NCBI GenBank assembly: GCA_019044685.2
Contig: JAGTXX020000004.1
Coordinates: 682,001 to 746,000 of the forward strand
Length of the DNA: 64,000 bases
Reading direction: 5' to 3'
Origin: Nannochloris sp. 'desiccata'
Taxonomy: Eukaryota; Chlorophyta; Trebouxiophyceae; Chlorellales; Chlorellaceae
Shown: positions 1 through 11,073 of the stretch, piece by piece
How positions within the stretch are numbered: position 1 is the stretch's first letter
How the letters are laid out: every line of letters starts with the position of its first letter
Program-made: the position numbers and the translations under genes
The notes under the pieces: generated by a model
What the model saw: the letters and a program-made list of their open reading frames with translations, nothing else
Database searches by the model: none
What the model was told of the DNA's origin: nothing

Positions 1-87
1 TCAACAGAAGGCCGCAGATTGAAGAGCGGATGCAGTTAACTGGTCGTATTAAACCAAATATATAAATGTAAAACGAGGCATACTTAC

Positions 88-199
88 CAGGGGCAGCGAT
101 TTGTTCTTCTCCTCCTTCCTCTTTTACATTACCAGAATTGTCCATTTCGTCGAAATCAGCGAAGAACGCGTCATCTAAATCCTTCTTCTTTCGACCCAT
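88..199 (-). CDS. First exon of an eIF5B-like protein (partial)
   Basis: The exon starts at the ATG whose first base is 199 and reads MGRKKKDLDDAFFADFDEMD, then an acidic stretch ending ...EEQIAAPG. A good donor (GTAAGT) follows at 87-86, in phase 1. The rest lies mostly beyond base 1; an AG near 46 could open exon 2, but the short tail after it does not prove this. A Met-Gly-Lys-rich then acidic start is typical of the N terminus of translation initiation factor eIF5B, the GTPase that joins ribosomal subunits. Without the GTPase domain this is only a suggestion. Other small basic/acidic nuclear proteins fit too. Confidence 0.4.
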
Positions 200-548
200 G
201 ACGGCTTGGACTAGTAAACGAAGCTACAAAAAGTTTGAATAAGAATCAGAACAATCAATTGAGCTTTTTGAACGTTTAAATTTGCGTTGCTCGTCTAGCC
301 CCCTTTTCAGCAGATAGTGGACATAGAAAGTTAGAGTTTATCCCGATCCAAAGACACCTATGCTCTTTATCTGCAAACTAGCCAGTGGCAACTGCAAAAA
401 TCACGCCGCGCAAAGCATACATCAGACAAACTGAAAAACAAGCACAAATGACATTGTTCTCAGCCTTATCTAATATATTTAGTTTCATACTACTTAGGAT
501 AATGTATTCCGTGTGTGTAGAAACGCGAGTAGGCTAGATCACTTTGCA
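200..548. promoter_or_regulatory. Divergent promoter region, eIF5B-like / RMI1
   Basis: These 349 bp separate two head-to-head start codons, so they should hold both promoters and 5'UTRs. I see AT-rich stretches near 450-490 but no motif I can name. Confidence 0.5.
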
Positions 549-3500
549 ATGGCGGGCACCAACGGAAATTTGCGTGCTGAAGAAGTGCAGATGGACCATG
601 CAAACCTCTGGCTTTCCCAGATCAATCCAGAGTGGCTTGAGCAAGCCAAAGCAGGGCTAAATGCGGCCTATCCAGGGTATTGTGGAGCTTCCGAAGAAAT
701 TCAGACAAAACTCTTGCTAGATCACTTTATCTTCACGGACGCACCTAGATGCTTACGCGGCAGCCTTCCTGATATAGCTGTAAGTTAAGGGTTTTACCAT
801 ATATTTACATATCGGGCGCTGCTTGCAGTGTCACTGAAAAGCTCATCTTCTCTGTTATTTAAATCTGCAGGGCCAAAACGTGCTGCAAGGCGACTATTTT
901 GTTCAGATAGAAGAAGCTTTTGATGCTTCAAAACCCTTCAAAGAACGCTATGTAGATGGCCACAACCCTGGACGCGTGCTCAAGCTTCACCTCTCAGACG
1001 GTAAGCTTTACCGCCACCTTTTGTGCTTTGCTGTCAAGTAGCCCATTTCTAAATTTGAAACATTTTTTCTCTCAAACTATTTTAAAACTCCGCTTTTTAA
1101 CCTTAAAACCACCTTGCTGATCAAACAATTAACTTTGGCGTATGTTTTCCACCGTCAATATGCAGGTAAAAGGTCTGTTATCGCTTTAGAACACAATTTT
1201 ATCCCCGACCTCAGCAACAAACTTTCACGTGGAGCCAAGGCCATCCTTGAAGGGCCCATTAAAGTCGAGCGAGGTGCCCTCTTGCTCGTCCCTGGAAATA
1301 TATCGGTCATTGGAGGCGAAGTATATGAATTAAATGCTCAAATGCAGGCTCTTTCCCAGGCTGTAATGCAGCAACCAGTCGGCCGGAGGGGTCCATCACC
1401 TACTTTACAGCAATATATGGAAAATCAAGTGCATACTTTAGTACAAGCTACTGGAGCGGCTGCAGTAGTTGGTGCTAATGGCGGTGCTGGCGGTGTTCTT
1501 GAAGGTGGCCGTCCTGTGCAGCCTGTATCTCCAGAATTGCAGCAGCAACAACAGGCACCCCACCAGCGGATGCCAGACTCTCCTCGACAGCTTCAACAGC
1601 AACAAGCCCCTCCTCCACCTGCTGGCAATGCTAATGCTTCTGGTGTTTTTATGCCTTCTCATCAACATCAGCAGTTCATTCCAGCGATACAACAGCAGCA
1701 GCATGGGAGTATCTCATTTGGCTCTGGAAATGTACCTCCTGTTGGCGGTTCTCAGCAGCAACAGCCTGGTCCTGTTTTGATACCCCCAGCTGCCAATGGA
1801 AACCATCCTCGTCCTTTTCCTCCTCTTCCTCTTCCTCCAGCTACTGTAGCAGAAAGAGCTAGTAGCGGTGAAGGTTGGAGCTCTGATTCAGATGATGAAG
1901 AAGACGAAGATGATTATGGTAACGATCAACCAGGCGCTGCAGGTGCAGCTGCTGCACCTGCTGGTCAGTTGCAACAACAGCCGCCGCAGGAGGTGATTGA
2001 GATTCTTGAGGAAGAAGATGATGACGAAACACAGCCATTTCAAGAAGAAGAAGAAGAAGACAACCATGAACAGCTCCTAAACGGTCTTCCTCAGCCTTCC
2101 AATAACAATACTATGGTGAATAGGACACGTGTGGTAGATAGTCCTGGTCACTAGACTCCAATCATTCGTTTAGGCAATACTGCTAATAGAGATGATATCG
2201 AGAGTTCTTCACAAGAAGATGGGCACCGAGAGTTGTCGATCCCCTGGAACAGCAACTGTTCTGGAAAGAAGAACAAAAGAAAGTCTGAAACAGGCCTCAA
2301 CTCTGGTGACTTGAGAAGAAGGTCTACAAGTCCTCAAATAACGGCACAGGGAATGGGCAATATCCCTCCTACAGAACCTCAAGAGGCTCCTTTTCAAGAG
2401 GTTCATGCTGCTGCTGTGGCGGTGGTGGCGGCTGTTAGTGGTGGTACAGGAGAGGGCGCTGCAAATATTCGTAGCTGTGAGAAAATGAAAAAACAACGAC
2501 TTTATAGTGCTGGAAAAAGCAATTTGACAACTGACATTGTTCTAAATGCCATTAATATAGGTGCTATCGGTGCTGCGGAGGCTCCTCCTAGGGCTAAAGC
2601 GGCACTGATTGGAGATTTTGATCAAGTTTCGAACCCTCTGCCGTATCACTTCAACCATTCTCCGTGTTTGCAACTCCCTGCAGCTGTCAAGGTACAGCAG
2701 GTCTCGTCGTTGTTGATGGCGCACCCTCCTGATTTAGATCAAATCAAAGCTGGACATGCATTTGAATTTCCTCTATTTGATAGCCCTCTTTCTCCATTGA
2801 CCACCGCTGGTGGTGCCGTCGCTGCTGAACTTCCTCGCCAGCAAGACCACCAGCACCCCCACCAGCAACAAGAACAACAACAACACGAGATGCGTGTGAA
2901 CGGATCTCTTTGTATTCAGGAATGGGGTTCTCAAGGCCCTCAGCCATTCACTTGTCTCTACCACCTCGCCAACTATATCTCTGCTGTCGATGCAGCACAG
3001 CAACAAACTCACCCAGAAAATTTAGAAATCTCAACTGCATACCCCATTTCTGCCACAGTGCAAGGTTCTATCGTCCGTATAATCAACAAAGGCGTTGCGA
3101 AAGACCCTGTGACCAACGCTCAACGTCTGGTTATTAGAGTTCTTGTCGAGGATGCTACTGGAAGTGTCGAGGCAGTTCTCAGCGAGGCATTGCTATTGGA
3201 TTTAATTAATGGAATACTCCGAGACCAACCCATGGAGAGAAGTACAATGAATACGACTGGTGCTGGTAACACCAGTGGAAATAGCACTCATGGTAATGGT
3301 ACGGCAGTCGGTGGTGGTACTATGATACCACAAGCAAGTAGCGTGGATGAGGTCTTCCGCTTGAAAAAACACTATCCAAAGCTTGTTTCTGACGCATTGA
3401 ACGGCCTCAAAACTTTACTCCAAGAGCACTACGGTTTAATAGAACTGATGATCCATGGAGCGGGGGAATACCCTCAAATAGTACAGTTACTGGATCTAAG

Positions 3501-3606
3501 TTTGACTCGTAGTCAAATTGACATGCTGCGTGCACGGGTGCAAGGTGGTGGTGCTAATAATAATAAAAATATTAATAAGAGTAATAGATACACAAAATAT
3601 CTATAG
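549..3606 (+). CDS. RMI1: RecQ-mediated genome instability protein 1, with in-frame TAG
   Basis: Exons 549-779, 871-1000 and 1166-3606; all introns are GT-AG and keep frame. RMI1 is the OB-fold subunit of the BLM/RecQ-Topo III-RMI1 complex that dissolves double Holliday junctions in the nucleus. The N-terminal helical part (WLSQINPEWLEQAKAGL) and OB-fold 1 (GQNVLQGDYFVQIEEAFD to LLLVPGNISVIGGEV) are clear. A long Gln/Pro/acidic linker follows. The plant-type C-terminal OB-fold 2 is recognisable at about 2910-3200 (PFTCLYHLANYI, VQGSIVRIINKGV). TAG at 2152-2154 interrupts the frame between the two OB-folds, while the same frame stays open on both sides up to TAG at 3604-3606. Read literally, the product is 449 aa and lacks OB2; read through it is about 933 residues. 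ATG 549 is used because the longer open frame has no upstream ATG. Family identity is secure; how the TAG is resolved is not. Confidence 0.85.
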
Positions 3607-4084
3607 TTATAATTTATAACATTAATTTATACAAATTCATTTCTGAAATTTTCTTTCTCCGTAATATCTCTGTTAATATTTTTTTAGTTTCTCTTCCCAC
3701 AATGATATAATAATATTGTGTGTTATCTTTACAGTTCTGGGTGTGATATATCGATATCATACAACTTGAATATTATTGTGCAATAGAGTATTAAAAGAAA
3801 CAAAGCAAAACAAAAAGAGAGAAAAGCCGGAGATTGAAGAAGGAAGGAAACCGTCGACACAGAGTTTAATTTTGGGGAATAGTGTGAGAATTTGTCCTTC
3901 TACATTGCCCTTGCTCTTCTCTCACCGGGAAAGACACACAATAGAACGGTACTGCGTACAGGGAACCAATTATTTATTATTATATAGAAGATTAAAAGAA
4001 AGAAAGAAGGAGAAGTCCAACTTTTACAAGGAAAATAAAATATTTTTTTGGCCTATATGTAGGTATAGCTAAATGACTAAACAT
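3607..4084. other. Tail-to-tail intergenic region, RMI1 / H+-ATPase
   Basis: Both flanking genes end here, so this should hold two 3'UTRs. It is AT-rich with purine-rich (GAAAGA-type) runs near 3980-4040. I see no gene; the 98-codon open frame at 3776-4072 has no ATG at its claimed start and lysine-rich low-complexity content. Confidence 0.5.
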
Positions 4085-7000
4085 TTACTTGGCAGGCTTG
4101 TCCAAAGGCGTGGCAGAGACTCGTGCCAACACAGCAGAAACTCTCTGCAAGTTGGCAGCAGCAGCGTTGACGCCAGCAAGCTCCCGTTGCAACGCAGCTT
4201 GATCAGCTGCAGAGATATAAGGAGAAATCTCACCAGCAGCGGCATTAATATCAGCAATAGTCTGTTGATCAACACCGTGGACGGTTACCTGGGTAGGCAA
4301 AGCAATAGAAGTACGGGCTTGGTTCAACGTCAACGACACCCTTTGGAGAGCAGGAGGCGCCACACCACCAAGGGAGGTGCGTGTAATGTCCTCAACCTTG
4401 GCAATAGCGTTATCAACTTTACGTCCAAGGAATTTCTTTTCAACCATACCCGTGGCTTGAGAGGATATACCCGTGTCGTCAGGTCGAGCGGCATCACGGA
4501 CATTGACCAATGCGGCAGTGCGTGCTTGGAAGATATCATATTTGAAAATAAAGTGATACGCAATGACCTTGCACGCATCTTGAATCCACCAGAAAATGAT
4601 GCAGAAAAGCCATACCCAAAGAGGCCAGAGAGTATAATCCTCATTAATAGTGGTCTCAATACCCTCGACGGTGACACCTTCATAATGGTCCGGGGCGAAG
4701 CGGGTGCAAGGATCGTTATTAGCACCGGGGTTGCATGGGGGACCGTTAGTATTTTCAACATGCGCAGAGTAGTACTTGGGCTCTAAAACAAGACCCTGGG
4801 TAGGCACTTCTTCAATCTTTCCGTTGGGCCAAAGGCAGGCCAAGGCGGTGGAAATGGCAAGAGCGATGGTAGCGGCAGCCAGGAGAAGCTTGCCAGGAGC
4901 CCTGCTCCAGAAAGGACCGGGGTTGGTACGGGCAGAGAACAACGTCAAGAAATCGGACAGCGACACCTTCAAATAAATCATCATGACCACTTGACCGTAA
5001 TCCGGTACCGGCAATCCCATTTTTTCGAAGAGAGAACCAGGATTAGGAGAATCTAAAGCAGCCCAGACGAGTAACAGAGAAGAACCCATGGAAACAAGAC
5101 CAAGAATGGAAGAAACGAGGAATAAAACACGTAAATTCCATTTTTCCGGACGGGGAGAGGGAGAAACGTTGTCGTACCCAACAGAGATTAAGGTACCATC
5201 ATTAAGGACAGTGATAAGCATGAGTAAAATAACGGGTAAAGAGAAGTAGGTAGGGCAATAGACTTCCCGAACAGGCTCCAAGAAGAGCTCCCAAGCTTCT
5301 TCGCCTCCACCTACAATGGGAACAATCTCTCCATCTTCACCTTTATACCCAGTATTTGGCTGAGGCACATCACCGACAACCCCAACACCGTGAAGCCAGG
5401 AGTTTGTACCTTCCTTAGTGCAGTAATAGTCATCAGGGGGGAAGGCAAAGACGGTAATGAAGAAGAACAGCAGCAGCTGTAAAGTAGCAGCAATACGATA
5501 ATTGATGAAATTCTTCACACGCTGAAAAATGCAACGGGCAATGACGATTGCGTGAATGACAACAGAAAGACCAGGTTCAGTGAGAACGATATCAGCAGCA
5601 GCACGGGCAGCATCAGTAGCACCACTGACAGCAATCCCTACATCAGCCTTCTTCAAAGCAGGGGCATCGTTGACTCCATCTCCAGTCATTCCAACAGCGA
5701 ATCCTTGTTGGCGAAGAGCCTCGACAATTAAGAATTTATGTTCAGGATAGACCTGGGCAAAGCCATCAGCCTCGAGAATCATTTTTCCGTACTTCTGACC
5801 GAGATCTTTAGGGATTGTGCCGTCAGCAGCCATGGTGGGCAAGCCAGCAGCATCAGGAATGTTGGTACCCAGGCCCAGAATGCGAGACATTTCTTTAGCG
5901 ATTAAAACTTGATCACCTGTAACCATCTTGACATCAACACCTTTTTCCAAAGCAGCATCAACGGTAGCCTTGGTATCAGGGCGAGGGGGATCCAAGAAAG
6001 TCAACACTCCAAGCATGGTCCATTTGGTCATTTGGTCGTCAACAGTACGAGCAACAGCCAAAGCACGGATACCACGAGAACCCAAATTATGTACCTCAGC
6101 ATCAACACGTTGAGTAATCATGTCATCATTGACAAGCTTGGAAATAATCTGAGGAGCACCTTTGGTAACCTTGAATTCCTTGCCATCAGGTCCCTTAATG
6201 TGAGACTCAGTGCGCTTTAATGTAGGGTCGAAAGGAGTATGGTCAATCATAGTATAGGCATCCATAGAGTCCATATCTACAGCACCCAAAACCATGGTAT
6301 CTAAAGCATCTTTTGGGGGTTCCTTCCATTTGGCAGCCATTGCAGCGTATTGAACAACAGCTGCCATGTCCTTGGCATAGTCACCGTAGGTAGGGCAGTA
6401 GTCTTGAATCATCATTTTATTGAGAGTCAAGGTACCCGTTTTATCAGAGCACAACATATTCATGCCTGCCATCTCCTCGATAGCTTGCAGTCGAGACACG
6501 ATAGCCCCGTACTTGGACAGCTCACGTGAACCTAAAGCCAAGGTCGTGGTAGAGACGATTTCAATAGCAATGGGGATGGAGGCAACAAGCAACACCACAG
6601 CAAATGACAGAGCTCTTTTGAAAGAGACATCTTTTGCGAAAATCAAATAGAAGAGAGCAGTCAAACAAAGAGTCAAGGAAAGAGCGACAAGCACAAACAT
6701 AATCTTCAATAACAGCTTCTGGAGGTTGCCAAGACCGTTGTCACCTTGCAACAAGGTAGCAGTCTTTCCAAGAAAGGTATTTGCACCGGTAAACTCGACG
6801 GTTCCTTCAGTTTCACCACGAGTAATTGTGGACCCCATCTTGGGGGTGTCGCCCTTGTACATGGTAACTGGAAGAGACTCGCCAGTAAGAGCAGACTGAT
6901 CTACCTCAAGACGTCCTTCATTGACAATGCAATCTGCAGGGACGGCAGACCCAGCGCCTAAAAGACAGAGATCACCAGGAACAACGAGGGTTCCATCGAT

Positions 7001-7624
7001 GTTTTGCCATTTGCCGTCACGCTTGACGGTGGCAAGTGGTTTCAAAGCAGCTTTGAGAGCAGCCACGGCATCGGCAGCCTTGACAGTTTCATACCAACCC
7101 AAGGTAGCGTTGGCGAATTGGATGATAAGAAGGATACCAGCATCGATCCACTGTTGGATTGCGAACTCAACGATGATTGCAATCCAAATCATGATAGGCA
7201 TAGGTCCCCAGAACATTTTAATGTACTGGATGAACTTGTTTTGCTTCTTCTCAGGCAACTCATTCTTGCCATGAATGGCAAGAAGTGCGTTGGCCTCTGC
7301 ATAATTTGAAAATTTCCAGATTTTAAAGTAATTAATGACCTAGTGTTGGAAAATAACGGGTTTCAAGAAATGGGTATTCTAAAATAAATGATCTAATTTT
7401 GAGAAGGATGTTGGAGAACATAAGGATGGCAATAAGCAACATATTCGGTAATATTCGCCAAGCAGACTCATGATTTCAGAAGCAAAAAGCTGCTTACCAT
7501 CCGTAGTGAGGCCGACTGCAGGTGTAAAATCTTCCCGACGGTCAGTATGGGAACTGGCCTCCTTCAATTTCTCATTGGTGGCGGTCCCGTTCTCAGCGGG
7601 CACCCCATTACTCTCGGTCGCCAT
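4085..7624 (-). CDS. Plasma-membrane-type P-type H+-ATPase
   Basis: Exon 1 is 7624-7498 and exon 2 is 7296-4085, separated by a 201-nt intron; joining them restores the conserved GLTTDEANALLAIHGKNEL. The predicted 1112-aa protein is a type IIIA P-ATPase that pumps protons out of the cell. Visible motifs: TGES actuator loop, phosphorylated Asp about residue 327 in CSDKTGTLT, KGAPQ in the nucleotide domain, MVTGD, and TGDGVNDAPALKKADVGIAV. About ten hydrophobic segments are present. There is a long extracellular insert (FPPDDYYCTKEGTNSW to YFSLPV) after the fourth cytosolic block, and an extended C-terminal regulatory tail ending in DKPAK rather than the plant 14-3-3-binding YTV. A long loop and a long tail are what I would expect of green-algal pumps rather than land-plant ones. 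Confidence 0.93.
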
Positions 7625-8160
7625 TGATGCAAAAAGCCCCTCCGAGCCTGACAATTGGCAGCGCAGTTCTAGGCCAGCTAATTTATTATAACTATATTTA
7701 TAATGTACATGAGGATGAGGCCCGTTGGGATTATGCAGGCGCCTGCCATGTGTTTGCCCACATGCATCATGGAGCTGCTTTGCTCAAGAATCAAAGCATG
7801 AATTGCAAGGGGTCCCCAAATCTGAAGCTCAAAATAGGCACTGCAGAGCAGTGATGCCAACGTGATTTATGAGTCTCTGATAAGAAGTAGCCCAGTGGTG
7901 CACGTTTTATAATGATAGCGTTGCAGCTAAGAAAGAATAATGATCGAAGATTGCAAGCTTGCTACGATCCCCGATGCCGCCCAAAGCTAGCTGCTCTTTG
8001 CAGTCGCGCTCAATGCTATATTCTTACAGCAAGTGGAGTAGTCAAAGAAACAAATACTTATCAGTAAAATATATTAGTTGAGAGAAAGGAAGCAGTAAAT
8101 AGCAAGACGAAAAAAGACAAAGACGTGGGAGAAATGAAATGTTAGATCCTTCAATATCCC
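7625..8160. promoter_or_regulatory. H+-ATPase upstream region and SYLF 3' end
   Basis: About 536 bp lie between the H+-ATPase start codon and the stop of the SYLF-domain gene, both on the minus strand. It should hold the H+-ATPase promoter. TATA-like AT stretches occur near 7680-7700. Short open frames here have no coding character I can support. Confidence 0.4.
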
Positions 8161-8973
8161 TTACTTTACCACCTGTCCATTATCCATCACAACCCCTACT
8201 CTATCAGGATCATAACCCGTGGAAAACCTCTCTAAAGACGCAGAAACTCGTGCAGGGGATGCCATTGGCGTAGGTGAAGCCATGTGAATCATAAGACTTA
8301 ACTCGGCATACAGCGGTTGCATCTCTGGTGGAGGTTCGACTGCCCCTGATAATACCTGCAATGGTGTTACTTTTTCCCCGTAGAGACCAATTTGTTTTTC
8401 TTGGTCAACGCTCAAGGAGCCACGTACAAAGGAAAGATCCAGCATCATCCCGGTAAGCTTGGTCACTCCGAGTGTTTTCAAATCTCCTGCTGCATTGGCA
8501 GCAATAACGTCTGCTCGTTCTACGATGCTCGTCCCGCATCCGAAATTGACATCAATCCCCGCGAGAGGATGGCCTTTGCTTGTTTGAACTAGACTATTTA
8601 AAGAGTGATTAGTCATTCCGACGGCAAAAGTGGTGCGTTTCGCTTTCCCAAAACTAAATCCACCAGAACCATATTTAACTCTGAGGAAAACAGGCGCAGA
8701 CCAACGAATTAATGTGTCATTGTCAGTGGGTAGTCTTACTATGAGAATCCCTTGCCCGCTGGCGACACCGCCAACGCAAGCGATTTTTGTTGTGCTGTAT
8801 ATTAATATACTATGCGCTCCAGCGATGACCCAAGGAGCTAGAGGGCACTCGGTTAGCGAGAAGGCAAGCTGATCTTCACTTTGGTTCTCTGCAGTGACGA
8901 CTTCTCTTATTGCAGCTTGAGCAGAGGTGCACGCTCGGGAAAATAGTTGAGATTTGTCAACTTGGGATAACAT
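8161..8973 (-). CDS. SYLF (Ysc84/DUF500) domain protein
   Basis: A single-exon 270-aa protein. Residues about 45-225 match the SYLF/Ysc84 lipid-binding fold: ASGQGILIVRLPTDNDTLIRW, then WSAPVFLRVKYGSGGFSFGK and VGMTNHSLNSLV, with a glycine-rich GIDVNFGCGTSIVERAD segment. SYLF proteins bind phosphoinositides and in several eukaryotes link membranes to actin or endosomes. There is no SH3 or FYVE domain here, so it is a SYLF-only protein, a common architecture in algae and bacteria. No signal peptide is obvious. Function beyond membrane binding is unknown. Confidence 0.75.
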   Translation of the reverse strand: MLSQVDKSQLFSRACTSAQAAIREVVTAENQSEDQLAFSLTECPLAPWVIAGAHSILIYSTTKIACVGGVASGQGILIVRLPTDNDTLIRWSAPVFLRVKYGSGGFSFGKAKRTTFAVGMTNHSLNSLVQTSKGHPLAGIDVNFGCGTSIVERADVIAANAAGDLKTLGVTKLTGMMLDLSFVRGSLSVDQEKQIGLYGEKVTPLQVLSGAVEPPPEMQPLYAELSLMIHMASPTPMASPARVSASLERFSTGYDPDRVGVVMDNGQVVK

Positions 8974-9369
8974 TTCCTACTTTGAGTCGAATGAATGTGC
9001 AGTTGAGTTTCCTAAAATAAAGTGGAGTTCACTTAAATCTGATTGCGGTTGTTTTGTGTCCCCAAAATCGACCTATCCTGAAAGGGTTTTGAAATTGCAG
9101 ATGAAACTAGGAATCAAAAGCTAGCAGACTAAACAACAGGGCCGATTAATTAGGAACAATTCTCAATGTTTATCGAACTGATTTAGTTATGGCTTCAGAT
9201 GGATTTTTCTGCTAGGTTGCAATCGCTGCTGACAGCAGCCTGCTGTCCATCCCCCCCTCGCGGGTGTAACCTATCTTCTCACAAACTTTGCGAACGGAAC
9301 TCTTTCTTCTCGCATGGAAACCCAGTTCTTACAGGGCACAATCAAAAGTAGTATATCTAATTCCTTCTC
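8974..9369. promoter_or_regulatory. SYLF-gene upstream region and ZOP1-like 3' end
   Basis: This is 396 bp between a minus-strand start codon (8973) and the stop of the next minus-strand gene (9370). A CCCCCC-type pyrimidine run sits near 9251. I see no gene. Confidence 0.4.
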
Positions 9370-10621
9370 TCAACCAAGACCAAACGACTGCATACTTCTC
9401 GCTTGAACCCGTTGCCGGGCCGCCTCTCTCCTTGCAAGAAACTCTGCTTCCTCTTTGCTAATAGGCTTCGCTGGCTTGGAGACATCTCCGTCACGCTTCC
9501 TCTTTACATCTCCTTTCCCACTACTAGAACCACCAGTACCACCACGAGCACCGCTAGGATGTAGCATAGAACCAATACCCTTTGCGCCTCCAATTTTCCC
9601 GACCTCTGGCATCTGGTAGCCACCCACACCTGCTTGTGGATGTGCATGAACTATTTTCATTCCTGGAAGAACGGTATGAGGTATCCTATTACTAGTGACA
9701 GCGTTACGAGCAGCCGCTCCTCCTGCTGATGATAAAAGGGGTGGCGGCGGCGGTGGCGGTGGTTTTGGTTTTGTGGCGGTGCTGCTGGCCCCATAGTAAG
9801 CTTCTTGAGGTATCTTAGGGTTGTTTGTCCAATCTGCAGGCTCTCCCCCGTAGTACATTTTAGTCTTTCGGTCATAATACCATCTGTGTACTGCGTTGTA
9901 ATAATAGCCACTGTCAGAATGGAGTTCCTGTAAGCACAGAGAAGAAGAAAGAAATAGTTCAAATCAGCGAAGAAAGCGAGAAGTCGGATTGTTTTATATC
10001 TAAATGAAGGGTTATTTCAAAGCTGAGCTTCTCATTGATTCGACTTTCTCCTTCTCTATTTGCAATACATGCTTACCCATTTCCCTAGTAGTTGAGCTTG
10101 TCTATGCTCTGTTTCTGCTGCTTTATCTGCCTCATATTGTCTTTTTGCTGCTGCTTCTATGTTGGCCATAGCCCGCTCGTTGGATACTCGATCTTTCTCT
10201 TCTCTATCGCTCCGCTGCCGCATATCACTAAGTTCTGTAGGGTTAAGAGATGAAAATAAAAAGGTATAGGATAAGCTTGGAATCCTAAATGAAAAAAATG
10301 CAGAAAAAGATAGGTATTTGTAAGCTGCATCTGCGAGAGAGAAATTATGTTGTATTTTTTTTTACTTACTTTTGGCGACGTTTGCCTTGTGTTTAGCCCC
10401 GCTATCGTGATTGGCCTTGACCGTGGCATGATTTGCCATCCACACATTGCAGTACTCGCAGTAGAAGTTTGTCTCTTTCTGTTTATAACGCTGCATTAAT
10501 GATAAAATGCGGAGGGCGGAGACACAATAAAGGTTCGGTGATGGTGATATCTAGCAGAGTATACTCAAACAACAAGATTTGACGAATTCAAACGCATGAA
10601 TATAGTACGTACATCTGTCAT
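9370..10621 (-). CDS. ZOP1: ZOP1-like U1 zinc finger / OCRE-type pre-mRNA splicing factor
   Basis: Proposed exons: 10621-10613 (9-nt micro-exon, MTD), 10490-10370, 10234-10077, 9927-9370; all phases agree. The first domain is a U1-type C2H2 zinc finger (FYCEYCNVWMANH, then H-x5-H in HDSGAKHKANVAKK). It is followed by LSDMRQRSDREEKDRVSNER, a helical segment typical of plant ZOP1 and WBP4. An OCRE-like aromatic stretch follows (SGYYYNAVHRWYYDRKTKMY). Poly-Pro and a C-terminal EEAEFLARREAARQRV close the protein. ZOP1/WBP4 proteins act with the spliceosome in the nucleus; ZOP1 also takes part in RNA-directed silencing in Arabidopsis. If the micro-exon is wrong, the in-frame ATG at 10496 gives MQRYKQKE instead and leaves the domains intact. 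Confidence 0.82.
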
Positions 10622-11073
10622 TGCTACTCAATGCTTGTGAAAAACTAAAGCAGAGGCTAAAATATATTTGTATAAAATGTGATCAACAGAAATCAATTAA
10701 TTTAATTATTTCAGGTACAAGATCGATCGGTTCGGTCCAGGTGTAGATTCATTAACATGCATTATATATGAAACGGTGAAAAACTAAAATTTAAAATGCC
10801 ATAGATGTCCACGCCTTGGTCCGACAAATCACACCGTGGCACTTAGTCGAGCACAAGCTCACAACGAACCTGATCAAATTTCATGAAGCAGCATTTCCGC
10901 TACAACCTCCGCACTTGGATAATTTTAACATTATCTTTCAAGCCATAGAAGCAACGCAAAAAGCATTGGAGGCATATATTCCCGCAAATACATGATTTTA
11001 CATCTCTGACAAAAAGCTTTCAAACTGAAATTCAAGCTACAGATCTGAGCTGTTATCTATACACAGACTGCTC
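10622..11073. promoter_or_regulatory. Divergent promoter region
   Basis: 452 bp separate the head-to-head starts of the ZOP1-like gene and the repeat protein at 11074. It is AT-rich near 10640-10780 with no motif I recognise. Confidence 0.45.

Noticed and set aside
2152..2154. Stop-codon reassignment of TAG
   Set aside because: RMI1 itself and the sulfiredoxin gene use TAG as a normal terminator, so a single internal TAG is better explained by error, a cryptic intron or truncation.
4073..4786. 237-codon plus-strand open frame antisense to the H+-ATPase C terminus
   Set aside because: It lies wholly over the confident H+-ATPase coding strand and shows no protein family features.
10622..11073. 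tRNA or snoRNA gene in the divergent spacer
   Set aside because: No T-loop GGTTCGA-type box with matching acceptor stem and no C/D or H/ACA box pair could be seen here or in the other spacers.
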